Source of the DNA: a virus
Direction: 5' to 3' (one strand)
Length of the DNA: 28,024 nt
Virus record (IMG/VR): IMGVR_UViG_3300048838_000822
Span: 1 to 28,024 of that record
Below, one piece after another: positions 7,567 to 15,671 of the stretch. Below the pieces are notes generated by a model. It saw only the letters and a program-made list of their open reading frames with translations. It did no database searches and was not told the DNA's origin. The position numbers were made by a program, and so were the translations under genes. Numbering within the stretch: the first letter of the stretch is position 1; each line of letters begins with the position of its first letter.

Positions 7567-8474
7567 GGCGAACCAGCTCCGTCGTCGGGCGTCGGCCAGA
7601 TCATCCCGCCGTCAACGTTTTCAACTTCCGTGCGCGCGATGCCCTTCACAACATCATCCGATTGCGGCACGTGCGGAAAGCCGCGAAAGTTCAACACGTT
7701 GTCGAACTTGAAACGGCACGCGCCTAGCGACTTGTTGCATCCCGGCGTAATCGTGAACTGGTCGCCGACCGCAACATCGAACGGCAACGGCAGCATCATC
7801 TGCACCCATGTACCGTCGCAGGAGCGCGTCTCCATGCTCAGGCCGGCATTGTCTCCGCTGATAAACGTCGTCGTTCCGAATTGAAAATAGTCGCCAGGAT
7901 CGCCACTCGGAATCACGAGTCCTGTTGCCGACCAGAATCGATTGTTCGTAACGCTGGCTACCGTTCCTGTTTGCGTGGTCGGCGCGAGATCGACTCCGCA
8001 ACGGTCATCGCCAAGCAGCGCATTACATCCGGGCGTGTAACTGCGGATGATGTCTCGTTGCAGGATACGTTCAGGCCCGAGCAACTCAGCGACGAACCGA
8101 TTGCCAACTTCTTTGATATTGCCGATCCATCCGAATTTGTCGATCACGACACCAGCCGTTGGATCATCCCAAAGGCATTCACCGATCAGAAACGACGCGC
8201 CGTTCCACTTGCCGGCCAGCAGATCATCCGCACTGCCAACGTCTAGCGCGCCGAGCACTTCGAGATCGGACACGCTCATATCGAGGCCGGTTTTGATTGC
8301 CGACGGATCGAAAAACGCAGTCGCTACAAAGACTTCTCCGTCGATCGTTATGTCCTGGTCGTGATCCGTATAACGCACCACCGCACCGTCGATACGCTCA
8401 ATCCGCCACAGCTTGCACAGTCGCGACGAATGCGACTCTTTAGCGGCGAGGATGCCAGCAGGAACAGTCCTCAT
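7563..8474 (-). CDS. DUF2163 / BR0599-family tail-tip protein
   Basis: 303 residues. The N-terminal half (VPAGILAAKESHSSRLCKLW, VRYTDHDQDI) fits DUF2163, and the C-terminal half has the conserved Cys pattern of the BR0599 family (YTPGCNALLGDDRCGVDL and TPGCNKSLGACRFKFDN, then FRGFPHVP). In gene transfer agents and related siphophages this protein (the GTA hub or iron-sulfur-like distal component) joins the DUF2460 distal tail ring to the tip. Four cysteines in two CN(A/K)-like clusters could bind a metal or form disulfides. The ATG overlaps the DUF2460 stop by 4 bases. The gene order DUF2460-DUF2163-NlpC/P60-J is the canonical GTA-like order. Confidence 0.88.
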   Translation of the reverse strand: MRTVPAGILAAKESHSSRLCKLWRIERIDGAVVRYTDHDQDITIDGEVFVATAFFDPSAIKTGLDMSVSDLEVLGALDVGSADDLLAGKWNGASFLIGECLWDDPTAGVVIDKFGWIGNIKEVGNRFVAELLGPERILQRDIIRSYTPGCNALLGDDRCGVDLAPTTQTGTVASVTNNRFWSATGLVIPSGDPGDYFQFGTTTFISGDNAGLSMETRSCDGTWVQMMLPLPFDVAVGDQFTITPGCNKSLGACRFKFDNVLNFRGFPHVPQSDDVVKGIARTEVENVDGGMIWPTPDDGAGSP

Positions 8475-9085
8475 TCGCCCAGCACCTCGATTAGCGTCAG
8501 CGCGTCACAGAAAAAGAAAAGCTCGCTACCGCTGCGAGCCTGAGCACGCCACGCTAATCTAGATTCAGCGAAGCGCACCGGAACATCGAATTCACACGAC
8601 GCTTCAATAACCGCCTCGTTCGACGGCGGCGACGTAAAGGACACAACACCAGTCGCCCTATCAACGGTCCAGCCCGACACTTGCTCGACGTTGTTGACCC
8701 ATACCTGCACGCTTGCAATAACCGGCTTGGTGATCGTGCGCGAGTACGTCTCGCCGCCGATGGTGTACGCCTTAACAAGCTGGAAATCGTCAGCCGCACC
8801 GTCGCCGGCACCGATGACCGATCGCTGCGCCTGATAGTCGAACAGATCGCGAAAAGGAAAGATGTGAAACGGCCCGCGCATCGCAAGGAAGTAATCATGT
8901 ATTCCGGCGCGCTGCTCGGCAGTCTTGCCGGTCGTCGATAGATCCCAGGATCGACGCACGTCTGCGACAGGCGCATTGCGATATTCGCGTCGGTTCCGCG
9001 TGACGACAATCTCGGTTAGCCAATCGTCAGTCGCGACTGCGCCGTAAGCGTAGGACTCCGGAAATCGCTGGTCGATGAAGCTCAT
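8471..9085 (-). CDS. DUF2460-family distal tail protein
   Basis: 204 residues. The sequence begins MSFIDQRFPESYAYGA and contains the family hallmarks RNRREYRNA, the LSTTGKTAEQRAGIHDYF helix, GPFHIFPFRD, and C-terminal VDRATGVVSFTSPP. Known relatives form the hexameric distal tail ring onto which the tip assembles. I chose the ATG at 9085 because it overlaps the tape-measure stop by 4 bases (ATGA), as for the other tail genes, and because the family normally begins with this sequence. An upstream ATG at 9112 would only add nine unconserved residues read from inside the tape-measure gene. Confidence 0.88.
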   Translation of the reverse strand: MSFIDQRFPESYAYGAVATDDWLTEIVVTRNRREYRNAPVADVRRSWDLSTTGKTAEQRAGIHDYFLAMRGPFHIFPFRDLFDYQAQRSVIGAGDGAADDFQLVKAYTIGGETYSRTITKPVIASVQVWVNNVEQVSGWTVDRATGVVSFTSPPSNEAVIEASCEFDVPVRFAESRLAWRAQARSGSELFFFCDALTLIEVLGE

Positions 9086-11379
9086 CGGAACCGTCCTGCT
9101 CCGCCGGCCCAACCGGCGACGCGGGCCTTAACCTGGGCTTCGCTGCGCCGGAACGATTCGACATCGGATGCCGCAATATTGACGATCACATCGCCGCCAC
9201 CGCTGCCGCCCTGCATCGTGACCGGAATCGTGCGCCCATCCGGCAACGGCACATACGCTTCCGGCATCGAACCTTCACCAAAGATCGCAGCCTGCGGAGA
9301 AGTCGCCACGCCACCGCGCGCATAGGTACGCAAAGGTACCGTGCCGAATGGCGTCATGATTCCGCCTTCCGCAAACGCCGATGCGATGGGCAACGACGCC
9401 CCGCCAAACGATGCCCCTCGACTCGAACGCAAATGACCAGGCAGCATTACAGCGCCATGCTGCGTCATGATGCCGCCGCTTGCAAACGCCGTCACACGCG
9501 GCAGCGTCATGTCGCCGGATGGTCCTACGATCCCGCCGGTGGCTTTGATGTACGTCGGGATACTGGCGCTGATCGGCGCGGCTTTCCCGCCACCGAACAA
9601 TCCGCCGAGCAGTGTTCCGGCAATACCGCTGATTGCATTAGCCAGCGGTTCGGTAACGAGCTTGCGCGCGATGATTCGAATGATGTCCTGCTCGATCGAC
9701 GACAACACGTCGCGCAGGTTCTTGCCTTCGACAATTGCATCTTCGAACGCCGAAGTGAACGACAATCCTAGATCGCGCGCGGCGTCGGATAGTTGTTTTG
9801 TCTGGTCGTCAACGCCGACGAACTCAGCATTCGCACGGTCCTGCACAATTTGTCGAGCACGCTTCGCCGCATCAGGAGACAAGAACCCGGCCGACTCAAG
9901 TCTCGCTATTTCATCGAGTTGCCGGATGTAGACACGCATCGGCTCGATTGCATCGCGCCAACCATCTGCCAATTCGCGTAGTTGTCGCTCGCCTATTGCG
10001 CCATCGGCAGGGCTACGATTGAAAATGCGCTGCAAGATTTTGTCGTAGTCCTCGGCGCTCAATCCTAGATCGAAGAACGCGCGGTCTAGCAACTCCAGAG
10101 CGCGAACCGAATCTCCGCTGTTGCTGGTCAGATCAACAAGCGCCGATTCGAGCGCGCCGGCATACACCTTCGGATCGAGTCCAATCGTCAGCAATCCGTT
10201 AAGCCGTTCGATGACGACTTCTAGCTCACGCGCTTTGACGACTGGTGCATCGCTCACCAGGCGCGAGACGATCCCGCTAACCTTCGCCTCGAAGTCCTCG
10301 AACGCACGAACTGCCGCCGCAGTCACCTTTCTCGGCTCTTGCGCGGGAGCGGCAAAACTCAATTTCCCGGATGACTGCGCCTGCACGCCGCCGCGCAACA
10401 CATCAATCCGTTCTTGCAGCGCATTCAACCGGCCGATCTCGCCGGCTGTTTCAACCAACTCGCGGTCAATATCTTCGCGCGTGCGCAATGCCGGGTTGAA
10501 TGCGCGTTGCAAGAATGACGGATCGCCTTTCTCCGCAAGCTGCTCACGAATGCGCGTTAGTTCTCTTACGCGGCCTTCCAATTCAACGACCCTATTTTTT
10601 GGATCATCGAACATCTGACCGACAAGATCAAAGTCACGAATTCCGGCACGCGAAAGACCGATGAATCTCGTAATGAGATTCAGCATCGGCGACGCAATCG
10701 GCGCTAGTAGTTCCTCCCGCAGAATGCGAAACGCATCCGCAATCTCTCCGAGCCGGTCTTTGAGATCGTCGGCAGCCCTAGCCTGTTCACTCGTCGCGCT
10801 TGCCGCTTCGCGTTGCCGAGACGCGAGATCGCCGAGCAGCGGCAGGTATTGCGCGCCAGTCTTAGATAGGAGAGCCTGCGCGACGGCCACCTTGTTCGCG
10901 TCGCTCTCGAACCCGGCCATCGCACGCGCAACGTCCGTCAGCACGTCATCTGCGCCTCGGAAACTTCCGTCGGCATTGCGAAACGAAACGCCGAGCGCAG
11001 CAAACGCGCGCGCCTGATCCGAGGTGGCAACCTCGGCTTGCTTCATCGCCCGCGTGATCTTACCAGCTAGATCAACGATTTGTTCTAGGCCAACACCAGT
11101 CGGACGCAGCGTATTGAGCAACGACGACAATGACTCGACCGACGTGCCGGCCGCCGTCGCGCCGTCATTCAATTCAGCCAATTCGTCAACCGTGTCGCGC
11201 ACACTGCCAATAACCTGACTGCCGATATATGCCACGCCGAGAAACCGCAGCGCCTTGCCGGCACCAGCAAACGCGCGCTCGATCTGCCCGGCAGCACGGC
11301 CAGCATCGCGCTGCATCTTGTTCAGCGCATCGGTGAACTGCGCCAGCCGCGCTTCTACATCAATCGACAGGATCGGCAT
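9082..11379 (-). CDS. Tape measure protein
   Basis: 765 residues, the longest mainly helical protein of the tail module. Its N-terminus (LSIDVEARLAQFTDALNKMQ, then AFAGAGKALRFLGVAYIG) is typical of short tape-measure proteins, followed by long charged helices to about residue 560. A Gly-rich hydrophobic segment (about 590-620: LANAISGIAGTLLGGLFGGG) could insert in the host membrane. The last 130 residues are Gly-rich with PQAAIFGEGSMPEAYVPLP, a conserved C-terminal tape-measure motif. It fixes tail length around which the tube protein polymerises. A rough scale of 1.5 angstrom per residue would give a tail of about 110 nm, which is inference. The ATG overlaps the chaperone stop by one base. 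Confidence 0.9.
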   Translation of the reverse strand: MPILSIDVEARLAQFTDALNKMQRDAGRAAGQIERAFAGAGKALRFLGVAYIGSQVIGSVRDTVDELAELNDGATAAGTSVESLSSLLNTLRPTGVGLEQIVDLAGKITRAMKQAEVATSDQARAFAALGVSFRNADGSFRGADDVLTDVARAMAGFESDANKVAVAQALLSKTGAQYLPLLGDLASRQREAASATSEQARAADDLKDRLGEIADAFRILREELLAPIASPMLNLITRFIGLSRAGIRDFDLVGQMFDDPKNRVVELEGRVRELTRIREQLAEKGDPSFLQRAFNPALRTREDIDRELVETAGEIGRLNALQERIDVLRGGVQAQSSGKLSFAAPAQEPRKVTAAAVRAFEDFEAKVSGIVSRLVSDAPVVKARELEVVIERLNGLLTIGLDPKVYAGALESALVDLTSNSGDSVRALELLDRAFFDLGLSAEDYDKILQRIFNRSPADGAIGERQLRELADGWRDAIEPMRVYIRQLDEIARLESAGFLSPDAAKRARQIVQDRANAEFVGVDDQTKQLSDAARDLGLSFTSAFEDAIVEGKNLRDVLSSIEQDIIRIIARKLVTEPLANAISGIAGTLLGGLFGGGKAAPISASIPTYIKATGGIVGPSGDMTLPRVTAFASGGIMTQHGAVMLPGHLRSSRGASFGGASLPIASAFAEGGIMTPFGTVPLRTYARGGVATSPQAAIFGEGSMPEAYVPLPDGRTIPVTMQGGSGGGDVIVNIAASDVESFRRSEAQVKARVAGWAGGAGRFR

Positions 11380-11989
11380 TACATCTTCCCGAAAAATTCG
11401 AGCGGGTCAGGTTCGTCGTTTGGACGATTCAGAGATGGCATAAAGTCGCTTGCACTCGTCGGCTTGCCCTTGAGAATCTTGCCGGCCATGTTCGTTACCT
11501 GGGCGGCGAGAATGCCCGTGTTGAGATCATCGCGAACTTCGCCAATAGGAACCTGCGCATGACGAGCGCACCATAGCGCGAATTCCTGAGCGCTCATGCG
11601 CTGCCCCAACTCCCCGAGCGTCATCCCGAGATGGCCGCACAGCACCATCGCAAAATCAACGTCGGGGGTACTCAGTTTTTTGAGACTTGTTCCTCAGTCA
11701 TACCGGAGAGTCGCTCGATCACGCCGAACAAATCGAGCGCTTCTTTAACATGCAGCGACCCCCAAGCGTCCCATTGCTCCGATGTCCAGATGGCCGCGCC
11801 TTCGTCGTCACGCACACAGATCGCAAGCGCCTCGCATAGTTGCGCAAAGCGCGGCCCATCCCAAGTCGAGAACCTGAGCTTGTCAGCGAGTCCGAGTCCG
11901 TAGACGACAACCTCGCCGCCGAGCGATTCCACATGCACTGGCTCATGCGGAAAACTCGGCGGCGGGATGTCACCGCGCCGCAGTGCCAT
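11379..11989 (-). CDS. Tail assembly chaperone GT-type fusion, made by -1 frameshift
   Basis: If ribosomes slip -1 at the A AAA AAC heptamer just before the G stop codon, translation continues as LSTPDVDFAMVLCGHLGM and so on, giving a protein of about 203 residues: 105 of G, nine linking residues, and 89 of T. The T part (TLGELGQRMSAQEFALWCAR) resembles the DUF4035-type T domain of tail chaperones. In lambda, G coats the tape measure and the T extension recruits tube subunits, with both made at a set ratio by frameshifting. The T reading frame has an internal ATG at 11648 but no Shine-Dalgarno sequence there, which favours expression by frameshift. It ends one base into the tape-measure start. 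Confidence 0.82.
11672..11989 (-). CDS. Tail assembly chaperone G-like protein
   Basis: 105 residues, the unshifted product. The sequence is acidic and mostly helical, with DKLRFSTWDGPRFAQLCEAL and a WTSEQWDAWGSLHVKEALDLF segment. It lies directly between the tube protein and the tape measure, where the G-type chaperone is found in nearly all long-tailed phages. It ends MTEEQVSKN with the slippery heptamer in its last codons. The ATG overlaps the tube-protein stop codon by one base (TAATG), pointing to translational coupling. The assignment relies on position and the frameshift as much as on sequence, since G proteins are poorly conserved. Confidence 0.82.
   Translation of the reverse strand: MALRRGDIPPPSFPHEPVHVESLGGEVVVYGLGLADKLRFSTWDGPRFAQLCEALAICVRDDEGAAIWTSEQWDAWGSLHVKEALDLFGVIERLSGMTEEQVSKN
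11675..11695 (-). promoter_or_regulatory. Programmed -1 ribosomal frameshift site
   Basis: On the minus strand the end of the G gene reads GAGG, ten bases, then AAAAAAC in the frame A AAA AAC, then TGA. The heptamer fits the X XXY YYZ rule (11675-11681). GAGG at 11692-11695 is at the spacing known to stimulate -1 slippage at the E. coli dnaX site. No strong downstream stem was evident by eye. Confidence 0.82.
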
Positions 11990-12639
11990 TAGCTCGCATA
12001 GACCGTCGGACGACCGAACATCGTCACGACAACAGAAGTCGTCACGAGGTCTTGCGCCTGCCCGACCGGCAGGAGCGTAGCGCCGACATAGCCATTGAAC
12101 ACGACGCGCTGCCCATTGGCAAACGTAAACCGCACAGCGCGGAGGTCTTGATTGTCGGATGCCTGCTTCAGCCCGACGAGCGCAGCATCCGCGATATCCC
12201 AGATGTTCTCGAACTGGTACGTCGCGGGCGATGCCGCGCCAGGAACCTGCCGGCGGATGTTGTCGTGAATGGTCGTGATATCGATAAAATCGAAATCGCC
12301 ACCGCTTGCTTGCAGGCCGCGCGCCGTCGTCATGGTCAGCCCGAACGTGACAACCTCGAACTCTCCTGAAACGAACGCGTCAAAGTCGGTCGTGTCCTCA
12401 CCTTCCAGCTCGAACGAATCCGGCGAGCCGGATGCGCCATTCGCCACGCGGAACACACGGCCATCGACCTGGCTCATGCCGTTTGAATTGATGCGCACAT
12501 ACGCACCGTTATCCGGCAGAGTGCCGTGAAACGTTACGACGCCGGGACTATCTTTCGAGATCCCGACAATCGCAACCGGAGCCGCCGCAGTGCTCTCCAC
12601 ATCGACGGCAACCTTTGCCCACTTTGAGACGTTCGCCAT
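11989..12639 (-). CDS. Major tail tube protein
   Basis: 216 residues, mainly beta. It begins MANVSKWAKVAVDVES and contains the segment GRVFRVANGASGSPDSFELEG, a pattern seen in tail tube proteins of proteobacterial siphophages. It is followed by GEFEVVTFGLTMTTARGLQA and a C-terminal region RAVRFTFANGQRVVFNGYV. Tube proteins form stacked hexameric rings through which DNA passes. It has its own good Shine-Dalgarno (GGAG, eight bases before the ATG) and lies just after an intrinsic terminator, so it may have independent transcription or rely on antitermination. Position between DUF3168 and the G chaperone supports the call. Confidence 0.85.
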   Translation of the reverse strand: MANVSKWAKVAVDVESTAAAPVAIVGISKDSPGVVTFHGTLPDNGAYVRINSNGMSQVDGRVFRVANGASGSPDSFELEGEDTTDFDAFVSGEFEVVTFGLTMTTARGLQASGGDFDFIDITTIHDNIRRQVPGAASPATYQFENIWDIADAALVGLKQASDNQDLRAVRFTFANGQRVVFNGYVGATLLPVGQAQDLVTTSVVVTMFGRPTVYAS

Positions 12640-12670
12640 TTTGACTACTCCGAAAAACGCCGCGGCGCGG

Positions 12671-12701
12671 CAGAAAAGAAAAAGCCGCCGAATGGCGGCT
12701 T
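12671..12701 (-). terminator. Intrinsic terminator before the tail tube gene
   Basis: On the minus strand AAGCCGCC, loop ATTC, GGCGGCTT form a perfect 8-bp GC-rich stem (12682-12701) followed by TTTCTTTTC. It lies in the 81-base gap between the DUF3168 stop and the tube-protein Shine-Dalgarno, pointing along the direction of late transcription. Confidence 0.82.
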
Positions 12702-12720
12702 GCTATCAGGGACGACGCCC

Positions 12721-13074
12721 CTATTCCCAGAACTGCACTTCGAGCACGGTCGCCCAAAGCGCCTGCTCCGCATTGAACTCAGCGCGCCGATCTATCGTCG
12801 TGAAATCAGCGGCACGCACAGCATCGGCTACAACATCGCACAAGCCTTCGGCGTCTGCGCGAGTCTCGGCCATGCAGTAGATTGCGAGCATCGCTTTCGT
12901 CGCAATCGCATCGCCGTGAATTGTATTGATATATTCCGTCCCGGTGCGCTCGAATGCGATCGCCGGCAGGCTTGCATCTTGTGGCGCAATGTCCGGGTAG
13001 ACGCGGCCATCTACAAGCGAGTCAACCGTCGTCGTCGTCGATAGCGCCGTATACAAGACCGTTTCTGCGCTCAT
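12721..13074 (-). CDS. Tail terminator/completion protein, DUF3168 family
   Basis: 117 residues. The start (SAETVLYTALST, then DGRVYPDIAPQDASLPAIAF) and the ALWATVLEVQF ending match the DUF3168 family, which includes the tail terminator/completion proteins that cap the tube and join it to the head. The segment GDAIATKAMLAIYCMAETRADAEGL is the conserved middle strand and helix. The ATG overlaps the gp10-like stop by 4 bases. A terminator hairpin follows 20 bases after the stop. Confidence 0.87.
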   Translation of the reverse strand: MSAETVLYTALSTTTTVDSLVDGRVYPDIAPQDASLPAIAFERTGTEYINTIHGDAIATKAMLAIYCMAETRADAEGLCDVVADAVRAADFTTIDRRAEFNAEQALWATVLEVQFWE

Positions 13075-13610
13075 CGCACGTCCCGCAATTTGGCAATGCC
13101 TTCGTTCATTCGCCGATTGAACGCCGCGAGCGCATCAGGCCCGGCGGCGCGAAACGCCGGCAGGAAGAACGGATACTGAACCTTGCGCGCGCCGGCCTGT
13201 ATGGATCGATCTAGCAAGAGAGCACGCAGCCGTTTGCCGCCGCGCAGCTTTTGCCCTCGGCCTCGCGGATGCCATCCGGCCTCAAGAAAGCGCCAATAGA
13301 ACGGATCGCCTTTGCCGCGTCGTGCATATTTTTTTCCGCTACGCACACTGATGTAATAGCGCACGGCACCGCGCGCAGTATTCCTGCGACCGCGCGCAAC
13401 CACGATGCCACGCCTAAGCGCCCCAGGGATCCGCTGAGATTTGCCGAATACAGGTCGCTCCAATTTCGGAGCGCGATTTCTTGCGGCCTTTGCAAACACC
13501 ATCGCAGCCGCGCGAGCCGCACCGCCTGCGATGCGCTTTTGCATCCTCGATTCGACTTCACGCAATTGCCGACGGAAGTCTGGAATGTCAATCTTCGCTG
13601 TGATAGTCAC
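13071..13610 (-). CDS. HK97 gp10-like head-tail completion protein
   Basis: 179 residues, strongly basic. The N-terminal KIDIPDFRRQLREVESRMQ helix, the AARAAAMVFAKAARNRAPK segment and the later FYWRFLEAGWHPRG region are the normal features of the HK97 gp10 family. This family acts at the joint between the connector and the tail terminator. An Arg/Lys-rich loop (about residues 73-100) is longer than usual. It starts with GTG overlapping the previous stop by 4 bases and ends overlapping the DUF3168 start by 4. Confidence is high from both sequence and gene order. Confidence 0.87.
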   Translation of the reverse strand: MTITAKIDIPDFRRQLREVESRMQKRIAGGAARAAAMVFAKAARNRAPKLERPVFGKSQRIPGALRRGIVVARGRRNTARGAVRYYISVRSGKKYARRGKGDPFYWRFLEAGWHPRGRGQKLRGGKRLRALLLDRSIQAGARKVQYPFFLPAFRAAGPDALAAFNRRMNEGIAKLRDVR

Positions 13611-13948
13611 GACGGCACAGCCTCGGCTCTCGCCATGATTTCCAGGTATTGCCCGCCATCTTCAGGATCAATCACATCTATGATGTCGTACAGCGCGCCC
13701 TGATGCTCGATGCGCATAGCCGGCGTGATTCCGGCCCGGTAGTGCATGACAAACCGCGTCGTGATCTCCGCACCAGCGTCACGAATCGCAACGTACTCGC
13801 GCCCGCGAATCGGCAAGACCGCAGCCCAATAACTCCCGACGGATTGCCACGCAATTGACTCACCACCGAACGCATCGCGCGTCACGAATTTTTCGGCAAT
13901 CGTGATCCGCCGATTCATCCGCCCGATTCTGATTCGTCCGCCGGCCAC
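13607..13948 (-). CDS. Head-tail adaptor (SPP1 gp16 / HK97 gp9-like)
   Basis: 113 residues. The motif set RMNRRITIAEK, GGESIAWQSVGSYWAAVLPI and the closing YDIIDVIDPEDGGQYLEIMAR is that of the phage head-tail joining (stopper) family, a small beta-barrel ring below the connector. It starts at GTG (13948) with GGAG eight bases upstream. An ATG at 13918 is a possible shorter start. The stop overlaps the gp10-like start by 4 bases. The usual order connector, adaptor, gp10, DUF3168, tube is intact here. Confidence 0.85.
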   Translation of the reverse strand: MAGGRIRIGRMNRRITIAEKFVTRDAFGGESIAWQSVGSYWAAVLPIRGREYVAIRDAGAEITTRFVMHYRAGITPAMRIEHQGALYDIIDVIDPEDGGQYLEIMARAEAVPS

Positions 13949-13951
13949 CGC

Positions 13952-14554
13952 TCAGACTCCGAGGTTGCGACGATATGGTTGCAGCAACGTGAACACGCCG
14001 AGCGGCAATTCCGTCGCAATCGTCCCGATCTCGACTGCCGAGCGATTGACGTACAGATGCCCGACCAGCAACAGCATCGCCGCCTTAAGTGCGGCCGGCA
14101 ACGTGTGCGGGCTGCCGACCTGATAGCCAGCGGTGTACCGAACACGCACCGCGTCATTCTGACTGGCAACGTCCGTCGGCCACGACACGCCGGATACCAA
14201 ACGAACTACAGGCGCTGTCGCCGTGCCGGCAAGTTCGTAGTCCTCAGCGTCGACCGTTTGTGCGTCGCCGTCCGTATCGATATACCCGATCGAATCGACT
14301 GCAATTACCGGCGCATCCGGCAATTCGATCGTCACGCCGAACATTGCCTGCCGAAGTTCTAGCTGCCACGCACCGAACCGCGCGTCACAATGACGCTCGG
14401 CAATCTCGCGCGCCGCAGTAATGAACGTTTCGATCAGGGGGTCTTGCGGATGCGTCGGCGGCGATCCATCAGCGTCCAGGTACAGGTGCATCCGCGCTTC
14501 TTCGAGCGAGATCAACTCGGTTGCCGGCGTATCGATAACATGTACGTTTGCCAT
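13952..14554 (-). CDS. Head-tail connector (gp6 / phiE125 gp8-like)
   Basis: 200 residues. The early ELISLEEARMHLYLDADG, PLIETFITAAREIAERHC and a beta-region VIAVDSIGYIDTDGDAQTV, followed by the helix LPAALKAAMLLLVGHLYVNR, match the gp6-like connector family (phiE125 gp8 subgroup). These form the ring directly under the portal. The ATG at 14554 has AGGG upstream and lies 43 bases inside the preceding glycosyltransferase gene. A TTG at 14515 would give a 4-base overlap instead but would remove 13 residues. The gene normally follows the capsid gene directly; here four other genes have come between. Confidence 0.87.
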   Translation of the reverse strand: MANVHVIDTPATELISLEEARMHLYLDADGSPPTHPQDPLIETFITAAREIAERHCDARFGAWQLELRQAMFGVTIELPDAPVIAVDSIGYIDTDGDAQTVDAEDYELAGTATAPVVRLVSGVSWPTDVASQNDAVRVRYTAGYQVGSPHTLPAALKAAMLLLVGHLYVNRSAVEIGTIATELPLGVFTLLQPYRRNLGV

Positions 14555-15165
14555 TCGTCCGCCCTAAATGCTTTCTTCTCGCGATATGGCATCGGGCTGC
14601 CGATCCATCCCGCATAAGCCACGCGCAGATCGCGGTCCTCCGATTTACGCCACCGCTCGACATTCCAATTCGGATGTTTGATCCGATGCGCAGCGCCCTT
14701 GCGATACAGGTCCGCGTACCACTGCTCATAATCGTGGAGGGCCGTCACCGTCTCGACCATCTCGACACCAGGCACGATGCCAGCGAGATCACCCTCGGGC
14801 CGGATCGCGTCATCACGCACCAGCGGCAAGACTCGATCAAGTGTCGCAACACGATAGACGCGCACGCCGCCGCGCCGAATGCCGCCGTACAACCGATCAC
14901 GCACGCGCCCTAGCACCTGCCATCCGGTCGTGCGCTTTGCGACCCGCAGTAAATTCAGCGCCCCATCAAGCACCAGCAAGTCGGCGTCGATCGTCACAAG
15001 CCAGTCGGCACGCGACGCTATGCCAATGCGAAAGCACTCGCGCACCGCCTCGGCGAATGGCGCGACGCGAATAGGCTGGACGTTCGCGAACAGTCTTTTT
15101 GCGTACCACTCACAAGCCGCCGCAGTACGCTCGCCATTCGTCCGAATGACGGTTACGACTTCCAA
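14512..15165 (-). CDS. Glycosyltransferase, GT-A (GT2-like)
   Basis: About 217 residues. The start VVTVIRTNGERTAAACEW, the acidic motif DWLVTIDADLLVL (DxD-type metal and nucleotide-sugar site) and GGVRVYRVATL fit a small GT-A fold glycosyltransferase. A later HDYEQWYADLYRKGAAHR segment resembles phage-encoded members. It probably transfers a sugar from a nucleotide donor; donor and acceptor are unknown. The start is uncertain: there is no ATG near the previous stop. I chose a TTG at 15165, which overlaps the methyltransferase by 13 bases and begins just before the first beta-strand. The ATG at 15315 would add 50 residues that are out-of-frame reading of the methyltransferase. Last gene of a four-gene cassette. 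Confidence 0.75.
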   Translation of the reverse strand: MEVVTVIRTNGERTAAACEWYAKRLFANVQPIRVAPFAEAVRECFRIGIASRADWLVTIDADLLVLDGALNLLRVAKRTTGWQVLGRVRDRLYGGIRRGGVRVYRVATLDRVLPLVRDDAIRPEGDLAGIVPGVEMVETVTALHDYEQWYADLYRKGAAHRIKHPNWNVERWRKSEDRDLRVAYAGWIGSPMPYREKKAFRADEWQTYMLSIRRQPS

Positions 15166-15671
15166 ACGACCGCCACCAATTCTTCGGTTGGTGAAACCGG
15201 CGGATGAATGTCCACCCGGCCATAAGCGCCGAGACGATCCAACCACCAGCTCGGCGGATGAACGCTGCGGTGCGCCGGCAATCCATCGGCAAGAATCCGC
15301 CCGCCGACTTCGCACGAGATCACGAACATTGCCGCGCGACCTGCTAGGCCGATGACTGCGGCTAGAACCGCCTCGACGAATTGCGGTTCCACATGCTCCA
15401 TTACGTCCATGCAGGCGACCACATCGGCGGGCTCTGGCGCGTGCGCGTATTCCGCAATCGCCGGGTCGAATCCTCGATACTCGACGACATCAGCAACGAC
15501 CTTGCGCAATGTCGCCTTGCCGCATCCGTAGTCAAGCATGGATCGCGCCTTTGCCTTGCGCAAGACCTTGCAAACTAGCCGCGCATGTTTCGCCGCGCTT
15601 GTACCGTAATGCGCCTGCCGGCGGTGCATCTCAGTATTGAGCGCGCAGTATTCGTCAGTGATCAGCGCCAA
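15153..15671 (-). CDS. Class I SAM-dependent methyltransferase
   Basis: About 172 residues. Motif I is SMLDYGCGKATL (a variant of the D-x-GxGxG SAM loop), the acidic end of strand 2 is EYRGFDPAI, and motif IV is DVVACMDVMEHVEP. These define a small Rossmann-type methyltransferase. The N-terminal ITDEYCALNTEMH and YGTSAAKHARLV are like those I recall in phage cassette methyltransferases. It could O-methylate a sugar put on by the neighbouring glycosyltransferases; that is inference. No ATG lies near the previous stop. A TTG at 15671 gives a 10-base overlap. CTG at 15665 or ATG at 15629 are alternatives, the last cutting the conserved N-terminal stretch. Confidence 0.78.
   Translation of the reverse strand: MALITDEYCALNTEMHRRQAHYGTSAAKHARLVCKVLRKAKARSMLDYGCGKATLRKVVADVVEYRGFDPAIAEYAHAPEPADVVACMDVMEHVEPQFVEAVLAAVIGLAGRAAMFVISCEVGGRILADGLPAHRSVHPPSWWLDRLGAYGRVDIHPPVSPTEELVAVVWKS

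Noticed and set aside
15166-15315. 50-residue N-terminal extension of the glycosyltransferase
   Set aside because: It overlaps the methyltransferase in another frame and comes before the first beta-strand of the GT-A fold; it has no domain signal.
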